A program made the position numbers and the translations under genes. This document shows, piece by piece, positions 35,398 to 46,432 of a stretch of 64,000 nucleotides of DNA. This stretch comes from Porites lobata (taxonomy: Eukaryota > Cnidaria > Anthozoa > Scleractinia > Poritidae), in assembly GCA_942486035.1 (NCBI GenBank), contig CALNXK010000002.1:6570001-6634000 (forward strand). Direction: 5' to 3'. Numbering within the stretch: position 1 is the first letter of the stretch; every line of letters begins with the position of its first letter. The notes under the pieces were generated by a model. The model was not told the DNA's origin. It saw only the letters and a list, made by a program, of their open reading frames with translations, and searched no databases.

Positions 35398-36003
35398 ATG
35401 ATTCTGTTTCGGATTATTTTCTCTCTGTTATCTATCGTTTTAGTTTCGTCCGAACTACATTATAATGACAATGTAGGACACATTATCGAAAGCATTAATG
35501 ATTTTGGTTTCGATCTGTTAAAGATTTTCAGCGAAGATCAGAAACTGAAAGATGAGAACTTATTCTACTCTCCGACCAGCATTTCGCTTTCTATCGCCAT
35601 GGTTTTTTTGGAAGTAGAGGAAACAGTGCGCGACAAATTGCCCAGGCTTATAAGTGGTATAAACACGAGTATGAAGATGTACACTTAGCTTTAAAATCTC
35701 TACAGGAGGCAATTCTCGAAACGGGACATGACAATTTGGAGCTAAAGATCGCGAATCAAATCTGGGGACACAATGAGTTGGAGGAGACAGCTGAATTTAA
35801 AGAGAATTCCTTGGAATTTTATAATTCTCCCATTGCAAAAGTCGACTTCAAATGGAGTTCAGAGGAGGCGAGAAAGGAGATTAACAACTGGGTTGAAAAG
35901 AATACCGCCAGGAAAATAAAGGGCTTCCTCCGTCCCGGAAGTGTTAATCAAGATACGCGATTAGCGTTAATTAATGCAATTTATTTTAAGGGAACGTGGC
36001 TGT
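35398..36003 (+). pseudogene. secreted-type serpin E, frameshifted and cut by an LTR
   Basis: A near-identical partial copy of serpin F (48618). It keeps a signal peptide (ending LLSIVLVSS) and the N-terminal serpin part. The first ATG of F is replaced by GTAG, leaving the second Met. One G is missing in TTTTTTTGG near 35610 (F has GGG), which shifts the frame after IAMVFL and gives a stop at 35688. The original frame reopens and continues to KGTW at 35999, where homology ends exactly at the gypsy LTR beginning at 36001. Strands 2B/3B, reactive loop and C-terminus are missing and are not found beyond the element nest. It is therefore a dead copy. Confidence 0.92.
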
Positions 36004-36161
36004 GATAACACAGCGAGCCACACGTTCAAGCGGTTACTGAACAGACATTTTAATCTCTATCAAGTGCCCCGAAGGTACAAACGAAACTGAATATATAATA
36101 AGTCTATCAGCACGTGCAAATGAAATTCAACACAGGGCGTGAAAATTACAATATTATAACA
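36001..36161 (-). repeat. 161-bp LTR (3' LTR of a minus-strand gypsy element)
   Basis: On the minus strand it begins TGTTATAATATTG and ends GTTATCACA, the usual TG...CA form. It sits directly against serpin E codons. A purine tract precedes it on the minus strand. No second copy of this LTR is visible in the window, so the 5' end of the element is missing. Confidence 0.75.
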
Positions 36162-36172
36162 CCCTCCCTTTT
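36162..36172 (-). other. polypurine tract of the gypsy element
   Basis: Minus-strand AAAAGGGAGGG directly adjoins the LTR, where second-strand priming occurs in LTR retroelements. This supports calling the block at 36001-36161 a 3' LTR. Confidence 0.65.
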
Positions 36173-36699
36173 ATAGAGAAACCAGAATCGCCGAAAAGCG
36201 ATTTTTAACTGGGCTGCCAAGGGGCTATTTTTTCTGAGGGGAGGGGGCGGCTATACAAACTCATGCTACCATAAAACCTTGTCGGGAACCATTGCATGCG
36301 ACAGAACCTCATGTGAGACTGAAACATAAACTCATTCAAAACATTGTACCCTTTTGAAAGACTTTCGTAACCCAAAAAAAAGGGTACCATTTTTAAGTGG
36401 GGGCTGTATAATAACTTTTAAATTCCACCACTATGAATAAAATAGACAAGTTAGCCATTAATTCTAAGCAGGAAACAATTTGCATTATTTCCACGTACCC
36501 CTCCCCCAATCCCTCTGTGCCCCAAAATATAGCGTGACAGTATAACGTGACTAATTTGACGTAACTGGAAATTCCAAAAATTGTTGTCGTTCTACGAGTA
36601 TAATGAGCTGATTTACACTAGACAGAAATATTGTATTATATGAAAACCAGAAGTATACTAAAACAGACAGTTCACTGCCCATTGATCCCGCCTGATCCA

Positions 36700-37040
36700 G
36701 GGGCCTCACTGACTGCACGCAGACTTTACTGCGCTTTTCACAAACATGCGAACTCTAAAGTTCAAAAGCCACCTTCACAATTGTGTTTATCGCTGCCGTC
36801 AATCATAATTACGATCAAAAGCAACGAACCTTGAAACAGAGAAACACACAAAACGGATCGAAATCAACAAATCACAAACCATGACCTTTTGAACCCGTGA
36901 AGTAGAGTTTTGTTTCCTAAGAGGTCCGTTAAGATGATTGACAGCAGCGAAAAACGCAATCGTCGGTTGGCTTCTGAACTTCGGAATTCGCATGTTTGTG
37001 AAAAGTGCGATCCTAATTTGCGGTCCACAGTCTACAAGAA
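36700..37040. repeat. foldback repeat
   Basis: The left arm near 36715-36815 (CTTTTCACAAACATGCGAA) and the right arm near 36930-37035 (TTCGCATGTTTGTGAAAAG) are inverted copies over about 100 bases. It lies between the LTR and the RNase H remnant. Confidence 0.65.
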
Positions 37041-38859
37041 AACGCACTATTTTTTCCACAAGAAGAAAAATATTCAGTTTTAAGATTTTCCTCGTGGTAT
37101 TTTTCTCTAACTTAAAGGAATAAAATCCTTTGCATTTTGAGACCTAAAAAAGTTTAAAGACTTCTCGCTCGCATGTTGCGTTCACCAGCACGCACTTCAA
37201 ACAATGTATTAAAATAGATGAAACGATCGATAACATAATTTTTACCTGATACCGATGCGAGTTAAAAATTCGCTCCAGTTCTGTTTGTCTCACCCAAGAC
37301 GAACTTTTCTTCATGGAAGATAACTATGCCGCTTTATAACTCGTCCGACGTTTTTGTGCCAGCTAAACAATATGGAAACACTATTCACAGTGACTCCTTG
37401 GATATTAAAAAGACTGAACGTGACGCACTACTATGCCTTTGTTTACTTCTGATCACATCTTCAAGCGAAGTCTCTCTTTTCAAGCGATTCATCTCAATGC
37501 ACAATAATTGACCCTTATATTAGTTAAAACCCTATGGTTCATTTATATTAATGCTGTTTTTGCCCCTCACATTGACTGTGTTCGTTCGTATTCAAAACAC
37601 CTTGACGAAAATAAAGGTCGTATAAGTCAATTGTGTGTTATGTTTCGAGATAAATGGATTATACGCTTTTTTAAGTTTCCATTTTGCGGTGACTTCAGTT
37701 AACATCTTCATAAAATGGTAAAAGAAATATCAAGAAACATCACGAGAGCTAAAAAACTTTCAAAGGCATGTTTCTGAAACTCGCTAATGATGACATCAAT
37801 ATAGCGTGCTTGCTGAATGGGCGAAAACACAGAATTGCGATCACAAGATCATGTACAAATTTAATGATAAAAGCTTAGCACGATACAAATACAAACAAAA
37901 GCAAACACCCTGAAACCTCGACGTGGGCTACACTTGTATGCTCTACTCAGTCACCAAACCTTGTCAGTAATAGCTCCTATTTTCCTCAAGTCGCTCTCTG
38001 TGAAGCTCCCGGATGGGATGTTCCGGTGACGCTTTAAACTTGTGCATTGTGCGCGAAATTCTCAGAGTCCCTATTTTTGTCCGTGTCTTCTTTATCCTCA
38101 GTATCCGAAATTTAGACCTCCAAAGTGGCCTGTGTTGCATTAAATAGAAGGAAATATTTAAAGGAAAAGCCAGTCTTCTAACATGGCAAAATTGTCACGT
38201 CCCTCGCTCATAGACGTGCGTAGTGCCATTCATCGGCAACTGAGTTGTTCGCTTCACTGACTACGAAGGCTTACAATCAAGGCTTCAGCCATAGTGTCGT
38301 CAACTGGTGAAATACCTTGCTCATAAATTGTGCTTCTTAATTGCTCATGTACTACATCGATCGGTAATTCTCTCTTTGAGTTCACGAAGCGGCCACGGCG
38401 TTCCAAACCTGAGGCTCACAGTCATCTTTTAGTGTGAACCTACCGTGAACAGCGTGTCGGTTTGAATGCAACGCGAGCATTTCTCACAGTTTCCCAGCGC
38501 CAACATCATCTAACTGACTTAAACTCGAACAATAAAAAAATTCTAGAGTGACTTCCATGGTCGAATCGCTTCGAACAACGCAAATAGCCTTCTTCAGGTT
38601 CGCAACGCTTTGTGGGTTTTTCAGGGGGCGCGCAGACGAGGTACAAAAAGTATCCGTGCAAGGGTTCGTGCAAGAGAAACTCATATGAAACCATTTGTGA
38701 GAACATCGTTTCTCGGTACCAGACCCTCGTGTCTTCCCTCCCCCGGGAGACCACTTTTTGACACCGACGACCGAAAGCCCATTTTATGACTGGGCGCACA
38801 GGCAGCCCAGTAATAAGAAAACAACTTAACGGAAAAAAAAACAAACGACTAAGCACATA
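37041..38859. other. non-coding stretch in place of an integrase
   Basis: In an intact gypsy element the integrase would lie here on the minus strand. I see no HHCC zinc motif or integrase core in any frame, only short frames. The segment may be deleted element sequence filled with other DNA. Confidence 0.5.
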
Positions 38860-41391
38860 TTAATGAAATTCAGTTCTTTGGAAAGAGTTCTTAGGCTTAA
38901 GTAAGCACATAGTCCTGTAGACGCTTGGGCGGCTGACGGACGCGCGTGGACCTTCTCGGTGCCTGTAAAAGATTGGGCGACTTATATCTCTCATATCGAA
39001 GTAAGGAGAGGCTAGAAGCGGCAGGGTACTGTTATTTTCAGGCCAGCCATGCTGAATCACTGCCTTTAGAACTTGAAGCGATTCATCCTGCTCTGTCTCC
39101 CGCTGAATTTGCAATAGCCTGGCTTCAGATATTGGCAAATAATTCATCATGTTAATTGTCTCAAACTCTGACTCAATCTGCGCACCCGAGGGAAGATAAG
39201 CTCTAGAGAGAGTGTCCGCTAAGAACATTCTGCTTCCCCTCTCGTACTGTACCACTAAATCGTACTTTTGCAAACGGATCAACATTCCTTGCAACCTCTT
39301 AGGAGCGCGATGAAGTGGTTTCATGAAAATTGACTCAAGTGGCTTATCATCAGTATGGACAACAGTTCTTCTACCGAAGGTAAAGTCATTAAATTTCTCT
39401 ACTGAAAACACGATTGCCAACATCTCCTTTTCAATATGCGCATAGCGAAATTCCGTCTCTGTTAAGGCTCTACTAGCGTACGCGATCGGGTGACCATTCT
39501 GCATTAAAGCTGCACCTAAACCACTCTGGCTGCTATCACACTGGATCTCAAGCACTTCAGTGGACTTGTAGTAGGCTAGAACGGGTGCTGATGAAATCAA
39601 CGTCTTGACATCATTCCAAGCCTTCTCTTGCAAATCATCCCAACACCATGCTGCATCTTCATGGGTAAAATCTCGTAGAGGCTTCATCACATCAGATAAG
39701 TGGGGTAGAAAACGGCTAAGATAATTGACCATAAAGTATCATCTCGGTCCTTTGGGCGTGGCATCTCGACGATTGCTCTCACTCTGGATCTGGCTTTAGA
39801 CCCTCTGTGGTTAGCAGGTGCCCATGAAATGGAACCTCTTTACACTTGTACCCTAACTTCTCGGCATTGAGCTTGATACCTTTCTGCTGACATCTGCGCA
39901 TGAATCCATCTAGATTGCTGTCATGATCAGCCTCGCACGTGCCATGGATGAGAATATCATCTGCAATACACTTTACACCCGGAAGACCTTGTAATGCACC
40001 TATCAATGTAAACCCCGTGGGGGGAGAGTGCGGGCAAGGGGAGGGGATTTGATGCCTGGGACTATCCCCGCTGTCGGGCTTTTGATTGTGCGAAGCGACC
40101 CCGGGGTCGGGACATTTGACTTTGACCGACAGAAGCCTGGTATCAATTCAGAAGCAGTTACCAAGTCCGTCCCTCGAGGCTTCCTGAAAGTCACGCTGTT
40201 GGAGAAAGGTATGAAGTTTTCATTTGTTTTAATCGCCATAATCCGATACTTTAAACTGTCATCTAAACAGATAATGTCTATTTTGAGAAAGTTTTTATCT
40301 TCAAGTTCCCATCTGATTGTAACACTCGATTGGAATCGAATTCCTGATCCGACCTGTTCCGACATGTTGAGCAGATGTTATAAAGCATTTTACGTTTTAT
40401 TAATATTATATAGCACGGTCAATCCTCCTGGAGTGATTTTGTTGTTCAAGATAAGAGATGCCAGTGGAGAGAGAAAATACTTAATTACAGCGAGTAATTT
40501 AATGGAGCTTCCGTTAACCGTAAATAAAAGTAGTAACAACGTGTTTGAAATGTTCTTTTATTCGTTTTATATAGTATTATAGCATTGTTTGTTTAGATTT
40601 GTCCCCTGGGATGGAGGCTTTTTTGACACTTTTGATTGACCTTTCGTTCCCACCCTGGGGAATTTGATCAAAAAATTTTAAAATTTGTCAAATCCCCACC
40701 CCTTGCCCGCACCCCCGCCACGGGGTTTACATTGATAGGTGCATAACTCTTGATGGAGACGTTTCTGAAAAATTTCACTCGAAACACTGAGACCAAACGG
40801 CAAACGGAGCCAACGATATCGCCCATATGGTGTAGCAAATGTCGTGAGCATACTAGACTCTCGATCTAACTCCAGATGCCAAAACGCAGAGGCTAAATCA
40901 ACCTTTGTAAACACACGTGCATCTGTCAAGTCGGGCAACAAATCATCAATGACGGGAATTTGATAACGTTCCCTCTTCAAGACAGTATTAAGTGGTTGCG
41001 GGTCAATACAAACACGCAGTTCGCCGGACTTCTTTACAGTTACAACAATCTGACTAACCCACTCGCTCGGTTCGTCAACAGGAGTGATTACTTTAAGACG
41101 TTCCAACCTTTGGAGCTCTTCTTTGAACTTCTCCCGAACAGACACAGGGACTTTTCTTGCTAGGAGGATAACAGGCTTGCAATCTGGGTCAACGTGCAGG
41201 CGAACTTTTCCTGGAAGTATTCCGAGACCTTTGTTAAAGACATCCGCGTAATTAGCTGTGAGATCATCATTTGCATTCTCCACGACATTAATGAAGTTTT
41301 CCTTGTGTACAGTTATCAGCTTCATTTTCTGCGTTGCATTTAAGCCAAGCAGAGGGGTCAAATCCTCTTTCACGAATAGAAACCCGGTCAT
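38860..41391 (-). mobile_element. decayed Ty3/gypsy pol fragment (reverse transcriptase and RNase H)
   Basis: Three minus-strand blocks are in order. 41391-40744 holds the start of the reverse transcriptase (PSEWVSQIVVTVKKSGELRV and KVDLASAFWHLELD with a catalytic Asp, then WLRLPFGLSVSS). 39994-39779 holds the catalytic IADD box (VKCIADDILIHG) and the thumb. 39732-38860 holds the connection and RNase H (IQCDSSQSGLGAALMQNG, RYAHIEKEMLAIVFSVEKF, VVHTDDKPL). The middle is split by a 749-bp MITE (39995-40743). At least two frame disruptions lie near 39733-39790. Gag, protease and 5' LTR are absent: the 5' side ends at the inverted element at 41384. The integrase is missing on the 3' side. The copy cannot be functional. 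Confidence 0.88.
39995..40743. mobile_element. 749-bp MITE with TAA target duplication (PIF/Harbinger-like)
   Basis: TGCACCTATCAATGTAAACC at the left end is the complement of the right end. The inverted ends extend about 57 bases, including GTGCGGGCAAGGGG, with a few mismatches. TAA precedes (39992-39994) and follows (40744-40746) the element. It interrupts the gypsy reverse-transcriptase frame, and removing it with one TAA would bring the two halves back into one frame, which fixes the boundaries. A 184-codon frame inside (40028-40582) shows no transposase motif, so I regard it as non-coding. Confidence 0.85.
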
Positions 41392-41511
41392 GTTGAAACG
41401 CAGACCATGCGGACTGCAGACTGCAGACTGTGCAGACCGTGCAGACTGTGCAGACTGTGCAGACTGAGTGTTATTTTTTTACTTGTACATTAATTTTGTA
41501 GTAAAATTTTT

Positions 41512-44015
41512 ACTATAGTTTCCTGCTTCCTCTCATTTTATATGTGCACTGTGCATCACCACCATATGTCCACTGATGTGTGTAAGGGTCATCAGTCGGA
41601 AATGAGAAAATCACGGGCTCATATTTACCGGCAGATGTAAAAGCAGTTTTGCTTGCTTTTAGCTGCGCCGCTTTCACGCAGGAGCGAGCACGATGGAGGA
41701 AGGCAAGCTCTTTCTTTGTGTGACTTTATTATTTTGCCACGATTATTTATTTTTTTAGTAGAAGAAGCTTTTTCAGGTTAAGTGACTTAAAATAAAACCC
41801 TTTTCGGCTTCCTACAACAGCTATGAGAGAGACATTTCCTCAATTTCCTTGATTGTTGATGATCGTCTTTGGTTGCACTCGGTAATTCAAACCGGTGACT
41901 TGCCGTCATTTCTTCAAATCTTACTGAGATAACGATGTCATCGTTGTTAGCTCGGGATATCAAACCGAGACGTTTGAGAGATGGGCCTTGCTTTAAAATG
42001 TGTAAATAAATCAATGGTATATCTACCTGAAAATAAATATTCTGATTTCCACGTGTTTGACGGTTCCGTGAGCGTCAGAATTAAGAGAAGAAGCAGCGAC
42101 TTGAAACTTCTCACAGATAATATTCAATGAAAATTAAGAGAAAATATACCTAAAATACACGGCGGGGGATCTAGTTCAATGCGCAGTAAAACCCCCTTCA
42201 CATCTTCGATGTGTACAAATAATATTACATTTGTTACTAATGAACTATTTAGTTTTGGAGCTGCACAAACAAGAACCATGATACTCGAACAAGATTGTCG
42301 GTTTCAAACCACTACCACTTATTCGGTGTATGACATTTGCAGACTGCAGACTGCAGACCGCAGACCGCAGACCGCAGACCGCAGACTGCGGACCGCAGAC
42401 TGCAGACTGCAGACTGCAGACTGCATGAGGCAGCAAGACTGATTGAATGAAACCAAGAATATCGTAAGGGACGGACCATTAGAAAACTTATGGGGGGCGG
42501 GCGAAGTACAAAAAAAAAAAAATTCGCGCGAGGGAAAATTAAATGAAAAAAAATTTTGGCACGCCAATAAACCCTAAGAAATATTCATGCAAGGGCCTGA
42601 AAAAAATTCATACAAGGAATTTGATAACGAAAAAAAATTCCTGCAGCTCGAAAATTCCCCTCCCTCCCATAACTTTTCTAATGGTCCGTCCCTAATAAAG
42701 GGGGCATCATCATCAACATTACCTTGTTCCGAGAAGTACATGTAAGGCCTAGAAGCGAAGTTTATACTTTTGACGCAAATTACACCGACCTCATTCCTGA
42801 AGGAGTTGTTGGCTCTTCTCGTATTGAATTAGAGCAGAATAATGTCTGCCGATGTCACAAACTCGCTCGTGAATCCATAGCAACAGGCTAGCAATTTAGC
42901 CTGGTACAGAGGCTCCGCCGCCAAATCTCCCTCGCCTAGTACACAATACCGCCAGCTATGCAGGCTAGAGTTTGAGCAATGATTGGCCTGTTAAAAAAGC
43001 CATTGTCGATTTGCTTATTTAGAAATTCAAAATGCACTTCCGGTAATTAGTCGAGTCCAGGTAGGATCTGTTCGGTTTAGATTATTTACCATATCCTTTA
43101 ATACTGCTAAGATGAAATACGTCATTTAAAAGGTGTTAAATGTCCGTGATCTATCCTAGTTGCTTTTGTCGACGTAACTGTAGTGAGCACGAAGTACTTG
43201 CAATCTTAAAACTCTTTTCTTTATAGAAGACTACTACATGTATTTAGACCGGCATTAGTGGGCATTGCTACTTGTCATTCATTATCAATTCACAATAATC
43301 AAAGAAGAATAAAGAATCAACGCAATTAGTGATATGCTGGGTGAGTCAATAAAGAGTCGCGTCGGTGAAGAATAGAGAACAGCATCTTGGAAATGAGGCC
43401 AACTTCGCTACTTTCTCACTCTCACACGATGTTATATTTTTGATGGTGTCACCTTTATTAGGAAGATTTTTGGTGTCTTTTATTTTACAATCTGAAATCT
43501 GTGGTCTGCAGTGTGTGGTCTGCAGTCTGCGGTCTGCGGTCTGCGGTCTGCGGTCTGCGGTCTGCGGTCTGCAGTCTGCAAATGTCATACACCGTCACTT
43601 ATCACTGACTTATTGGCGTGAATGCATGGAGCAAATACAATGTCGATCTTCGAGTGAAAACCCGCCCAGAAGGACACTCTTGAGAATCGAATAAAAAAAA
43701 TACATAAACAAAAGTCTTACCCAAATCTTCCGAGCTAACAACGACATGTATCTGTAAGATTTGACGAAATGGCGGCAAGTCACCGGTTTGAATTACAGAG
43801 TGAAACCAAAGACGATCACCAACAATCAAGGAAATTGAGGAAATGTCTCTCTCGTAGCCGTTGTAGGAAGCTGAAAAGGGTTTTATTTTAAGTCACTTAA
43901 CCTGAAAAAGCTTCTTCTACTAAAAAAAATTAAATAATCATGGCAATATAATACAGTTACAGAAAGAAACAGCTTATCCTCCTCCATCGTGCTCGCTCAT
44001 GCGGGAAACTATAGT
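41512..44015. mobile_element. middle inverted element inserted in the outer arm
   Basis: It starts ACTATAGTTTCC and ends GGAAACTATAGT. An AAAATTTTT-like block flanks both sides and is single in the uninterrupted right arm of the outer element (about 45890), consistent with an 8-9 bp duplication. The arms contain a long inverted pair: 41680-41960 (GCGAGCACGATGGAGGA, GTTAAGTGACTTAAAATAAA) against 43720-44000. Confidence 0.7.
42323..43595. mobile_element. inner inverted element with GCAGAC arrays
   Basis: Left end CGGTGTATGACATTTGCAG is mirrored by CTGCAAATGTCATACACCG at the right. Each end runs into a tandem array of GCAGACC/GCAGACT units (42340-42425, 43500-43582). CACTTAT occurs on both outer sides (42316-42322, 43596-43602). 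The interior shows no reading frame with known domains. Confidence 0.7.
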
Positions 44016-44453
44016 AAAAATTTTCGCTGTGGCTATATGGCCGGTAACCGGTCAAGGTGTTAAAAACACTAATGATCACTAATTATGACCGGCATAAGAC
44101 AAGTCAAGCGATCCTGAAATGCTTTATAGATCTCAAGTCTAGTGTTTGGTTTACGCTGGACTTTAAAGACGAAACCGTGTTTTGTGACACTTAGAACTAT
44201 TTTCAGCTCGACTGCCGGTCAAGGTTTTCAAAACACTAAATGGCCGGCAGTCCCATATTCTCGGTAAATTTCATAAATCAAAAAAATGCAGCCGTTCTGA
44301 ACTATCATAAGTGGTGATCCTGATCAAACCAGCCGGTTTTGTGGGATTTCTATATTATGTTTTTGTTGGTCTCGAGTCTTTGGATCAGGGGCACCCAACA
44401 AGAATATAATTCAAAACCACTTAAACATAGCATTGTTAAATGTATTTTAGTAT

Positions 44454-44714
44454 TAATCATAACTATAACAAAATTCTCAAATCTGATTGGTTCTCAACTG
44501 CCCTGATTTCAGCCTTAATAGGACAGTTTAATAGGACAGTACGCGTCATGCCTAAGTAATTGGACAGTACGCGCCATCACGCGCGCGCTTAAATGGCTTT
44601 TATGTTTTCATTGCGAGCGAAAAAATCGTGGAATTTCTTGAGTTTTGATTTAAAAAGAGCCCTATACATCACAAATTTTGTTAAAGTTATGATTAATTGG
44701 TAACAGAACTTCGT

Positions 44715-44745
<31 letters not shown>

Positions 44746-44908
44746 GATTAAACAAATCGGACTCCCGCTACGCGGTCGTCCGATTTTGTTAATCACTCGT
44801 ATGATTAGTAATGGTAACAGGACTGAGTGGAGTCCAATTCGGTCTGTAATCATACGAGTGATTAACAAAATCGGACGACCGCGTAGCGGGAGTCCGATTT
44901 GTTTAATC

Positions 44909-44939
<31 letters not shown>

Positions 44940-45239
44940 ACGAAGTTCTGTTACCAATTAATCATAACTTTAACAAAATTTGTGATGTATAGGGCTCTTT
45001 TTAAATCAAAACACAAGAAATTCCACGATTTTTTCGCTAGCAATGAAAACATAAAAGCCATTTAAGCGCGCGCGTGATGGCGCGTACTGTCCAATTACTT
45101 AGGCATGACGCGTACTGTCCTATTAAACTGTCCTATTAAGGCTGAAATCAGGGCAGTTGAGAACCAATCAGATTTGAGAATTTTGTTATAGTTATGATTA
45201 CAGACCGAATTGGACTCCACTCAGTCCTGTTACCATTAC
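44454..45239. repeat. giant near-perfect palindrome
   Basis: The left arm 44454-44807 and right arm 44847-45200 (354 bases each) are reverse complements with only about two mismatches by eye (GCGAGC/GCTAGC and CTTGAG/CTTGTG). The 39-base spacer 44808-44846 (GTAATGGTAACAGGACTGAG onward) recurs exactly inverted at 45201-45239. Within the arms a diverged spacer-like block (GGTAACAGAACTTCG) begins yet another inverted layer around GGTCGTCCGATTTTG. Two equal reading frames on opposite strands arise from the symmetry. Confidence 0.9.
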
Positions 45240-46432
45240 TTAAACGGTAGATATAGGCATATTTTTATCCCCTAAAAATGTGTCATCTGTTCGGATTTCC
45301 TAGCTGAAACTCTAGTGATCCGAATATTATAGGGATCAAAAGTTGCCTTTTCGAAAATTTCAGCCAGAAAAAAGGCTACCGAAAATTCAAGGTGACCTTT
45401 TAAGAGTAAAAAATCCGTTAAAATGGGCAATTATACCATTTTTTAGATGTTCGAAAATCCTAGGAGGGGCAGGCAAGCAAGAAATTTTACAACAAATGTT
45501 CCGAAAATTGTCGTTGGGTGCCCCTGTTTGGATGTTCGTTACTACTTTCCATCCAAAGCAAGGCGTAACAGGCGATGTTTGACGTCATTACATCTTGACC
45601 TTTCATGCGCGGCATCCGTGGAAAACCGGCGGGAAAAGTCTCTACGCGTTAGTTCCTTTCTGGAGCTGAAATACACTTCAACATTATCTTGTCGACGTTA
45701 TGATGAAACAAAAAAGCTTTTTTGTAGAAGGTAATCTTAACTTTGCGTTGATAGAAATAATATCGAGTTTTCAGTATTTGTTCTTTGCCATTGAGTGGAC
45801 TGCCAAATTTACTGAGAATATAGGACTGCTAGCCATTTAGTGTTTGGAAAACCTTGACCGGTTACCTGCCATATAGCCACAGCGAAAAATTTTACTAGAA
45901 AATTAAGGTACAAGTAAAAAAAAATAACACTCAGTCTGCACAGTCTGCACAGTCTGCACAGTCTGCAGTCTGCAGTCTGCAGTCTGCATGGTCTGCGTTT
46001 CAACATGACCGGAAAGCGGTGAAATAGTCACATTTATTTGAACCTAAACCAGGTAAAAATTAAAATTAAGTAATTAAAATGATTAAGTCATTTTAATTAA
46101 AATTCTTAATGAAGAGTTCTGGGAATATGACTTTCTATCAAGGGGAAGTAATAAATGTTTTCCTTTTCAAATGGGCATCAAATCAACAAAATTACTGACA
46201 AGTTCATATCCCGTCATTTTCAAGATATTAAAATATTAAGGTTGACATTCTTCCGTCTTTAGGATTTGGGCCGAATTTCCGCCATTCCGTCTTTTAGGAT
46301 TCATGTATAGGCTCCATGACGCGTGACATTATGCAAAAGTGGCTTTGATTGGTCGGCTTTATCAAGTTTGATTTTGCAAGTTGTGCAGTAAAATTGTCAG
46401 CAAACATTTGACTTCTGAGGACGTTTTACAAA

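Larger units (their letters stand above)
41384..46012. mobile_element. outer GCAGAC-repeat inverted element (composite)
   Basis: The left end CCGGTCATGTTGAAACGCAG is the exact complement of the right end (45993-46012). Each end continues into ACCATGC, a (GCAGACT)n/(GCAGACTGT)n array, GAGTGTTATTTTTTT and ACTTGTAC. The right arm further matches 44010-44275 (CCGGTCAAGGTTTTC, AACACTAAATGGC), so the left arm was split by the insertion at 41512-44015. Left flank is gypsy pol, right flank is the serpin C duplication unit. No transposase is recognised. Confidence 0.75.

Noticed and set aside
40028..40582. 184-codon frame inside the TAA-flanked MITE
   Set aside because: No transposase or other domain; the start lies in the inverted end. 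Most likely chance.
44662..44992. Two 82-codon frames on opposite strands with the same C-terminal half
   Set aside because: A direct result of the palindrome; the identical ends come from the mirrored arms, not from genes.
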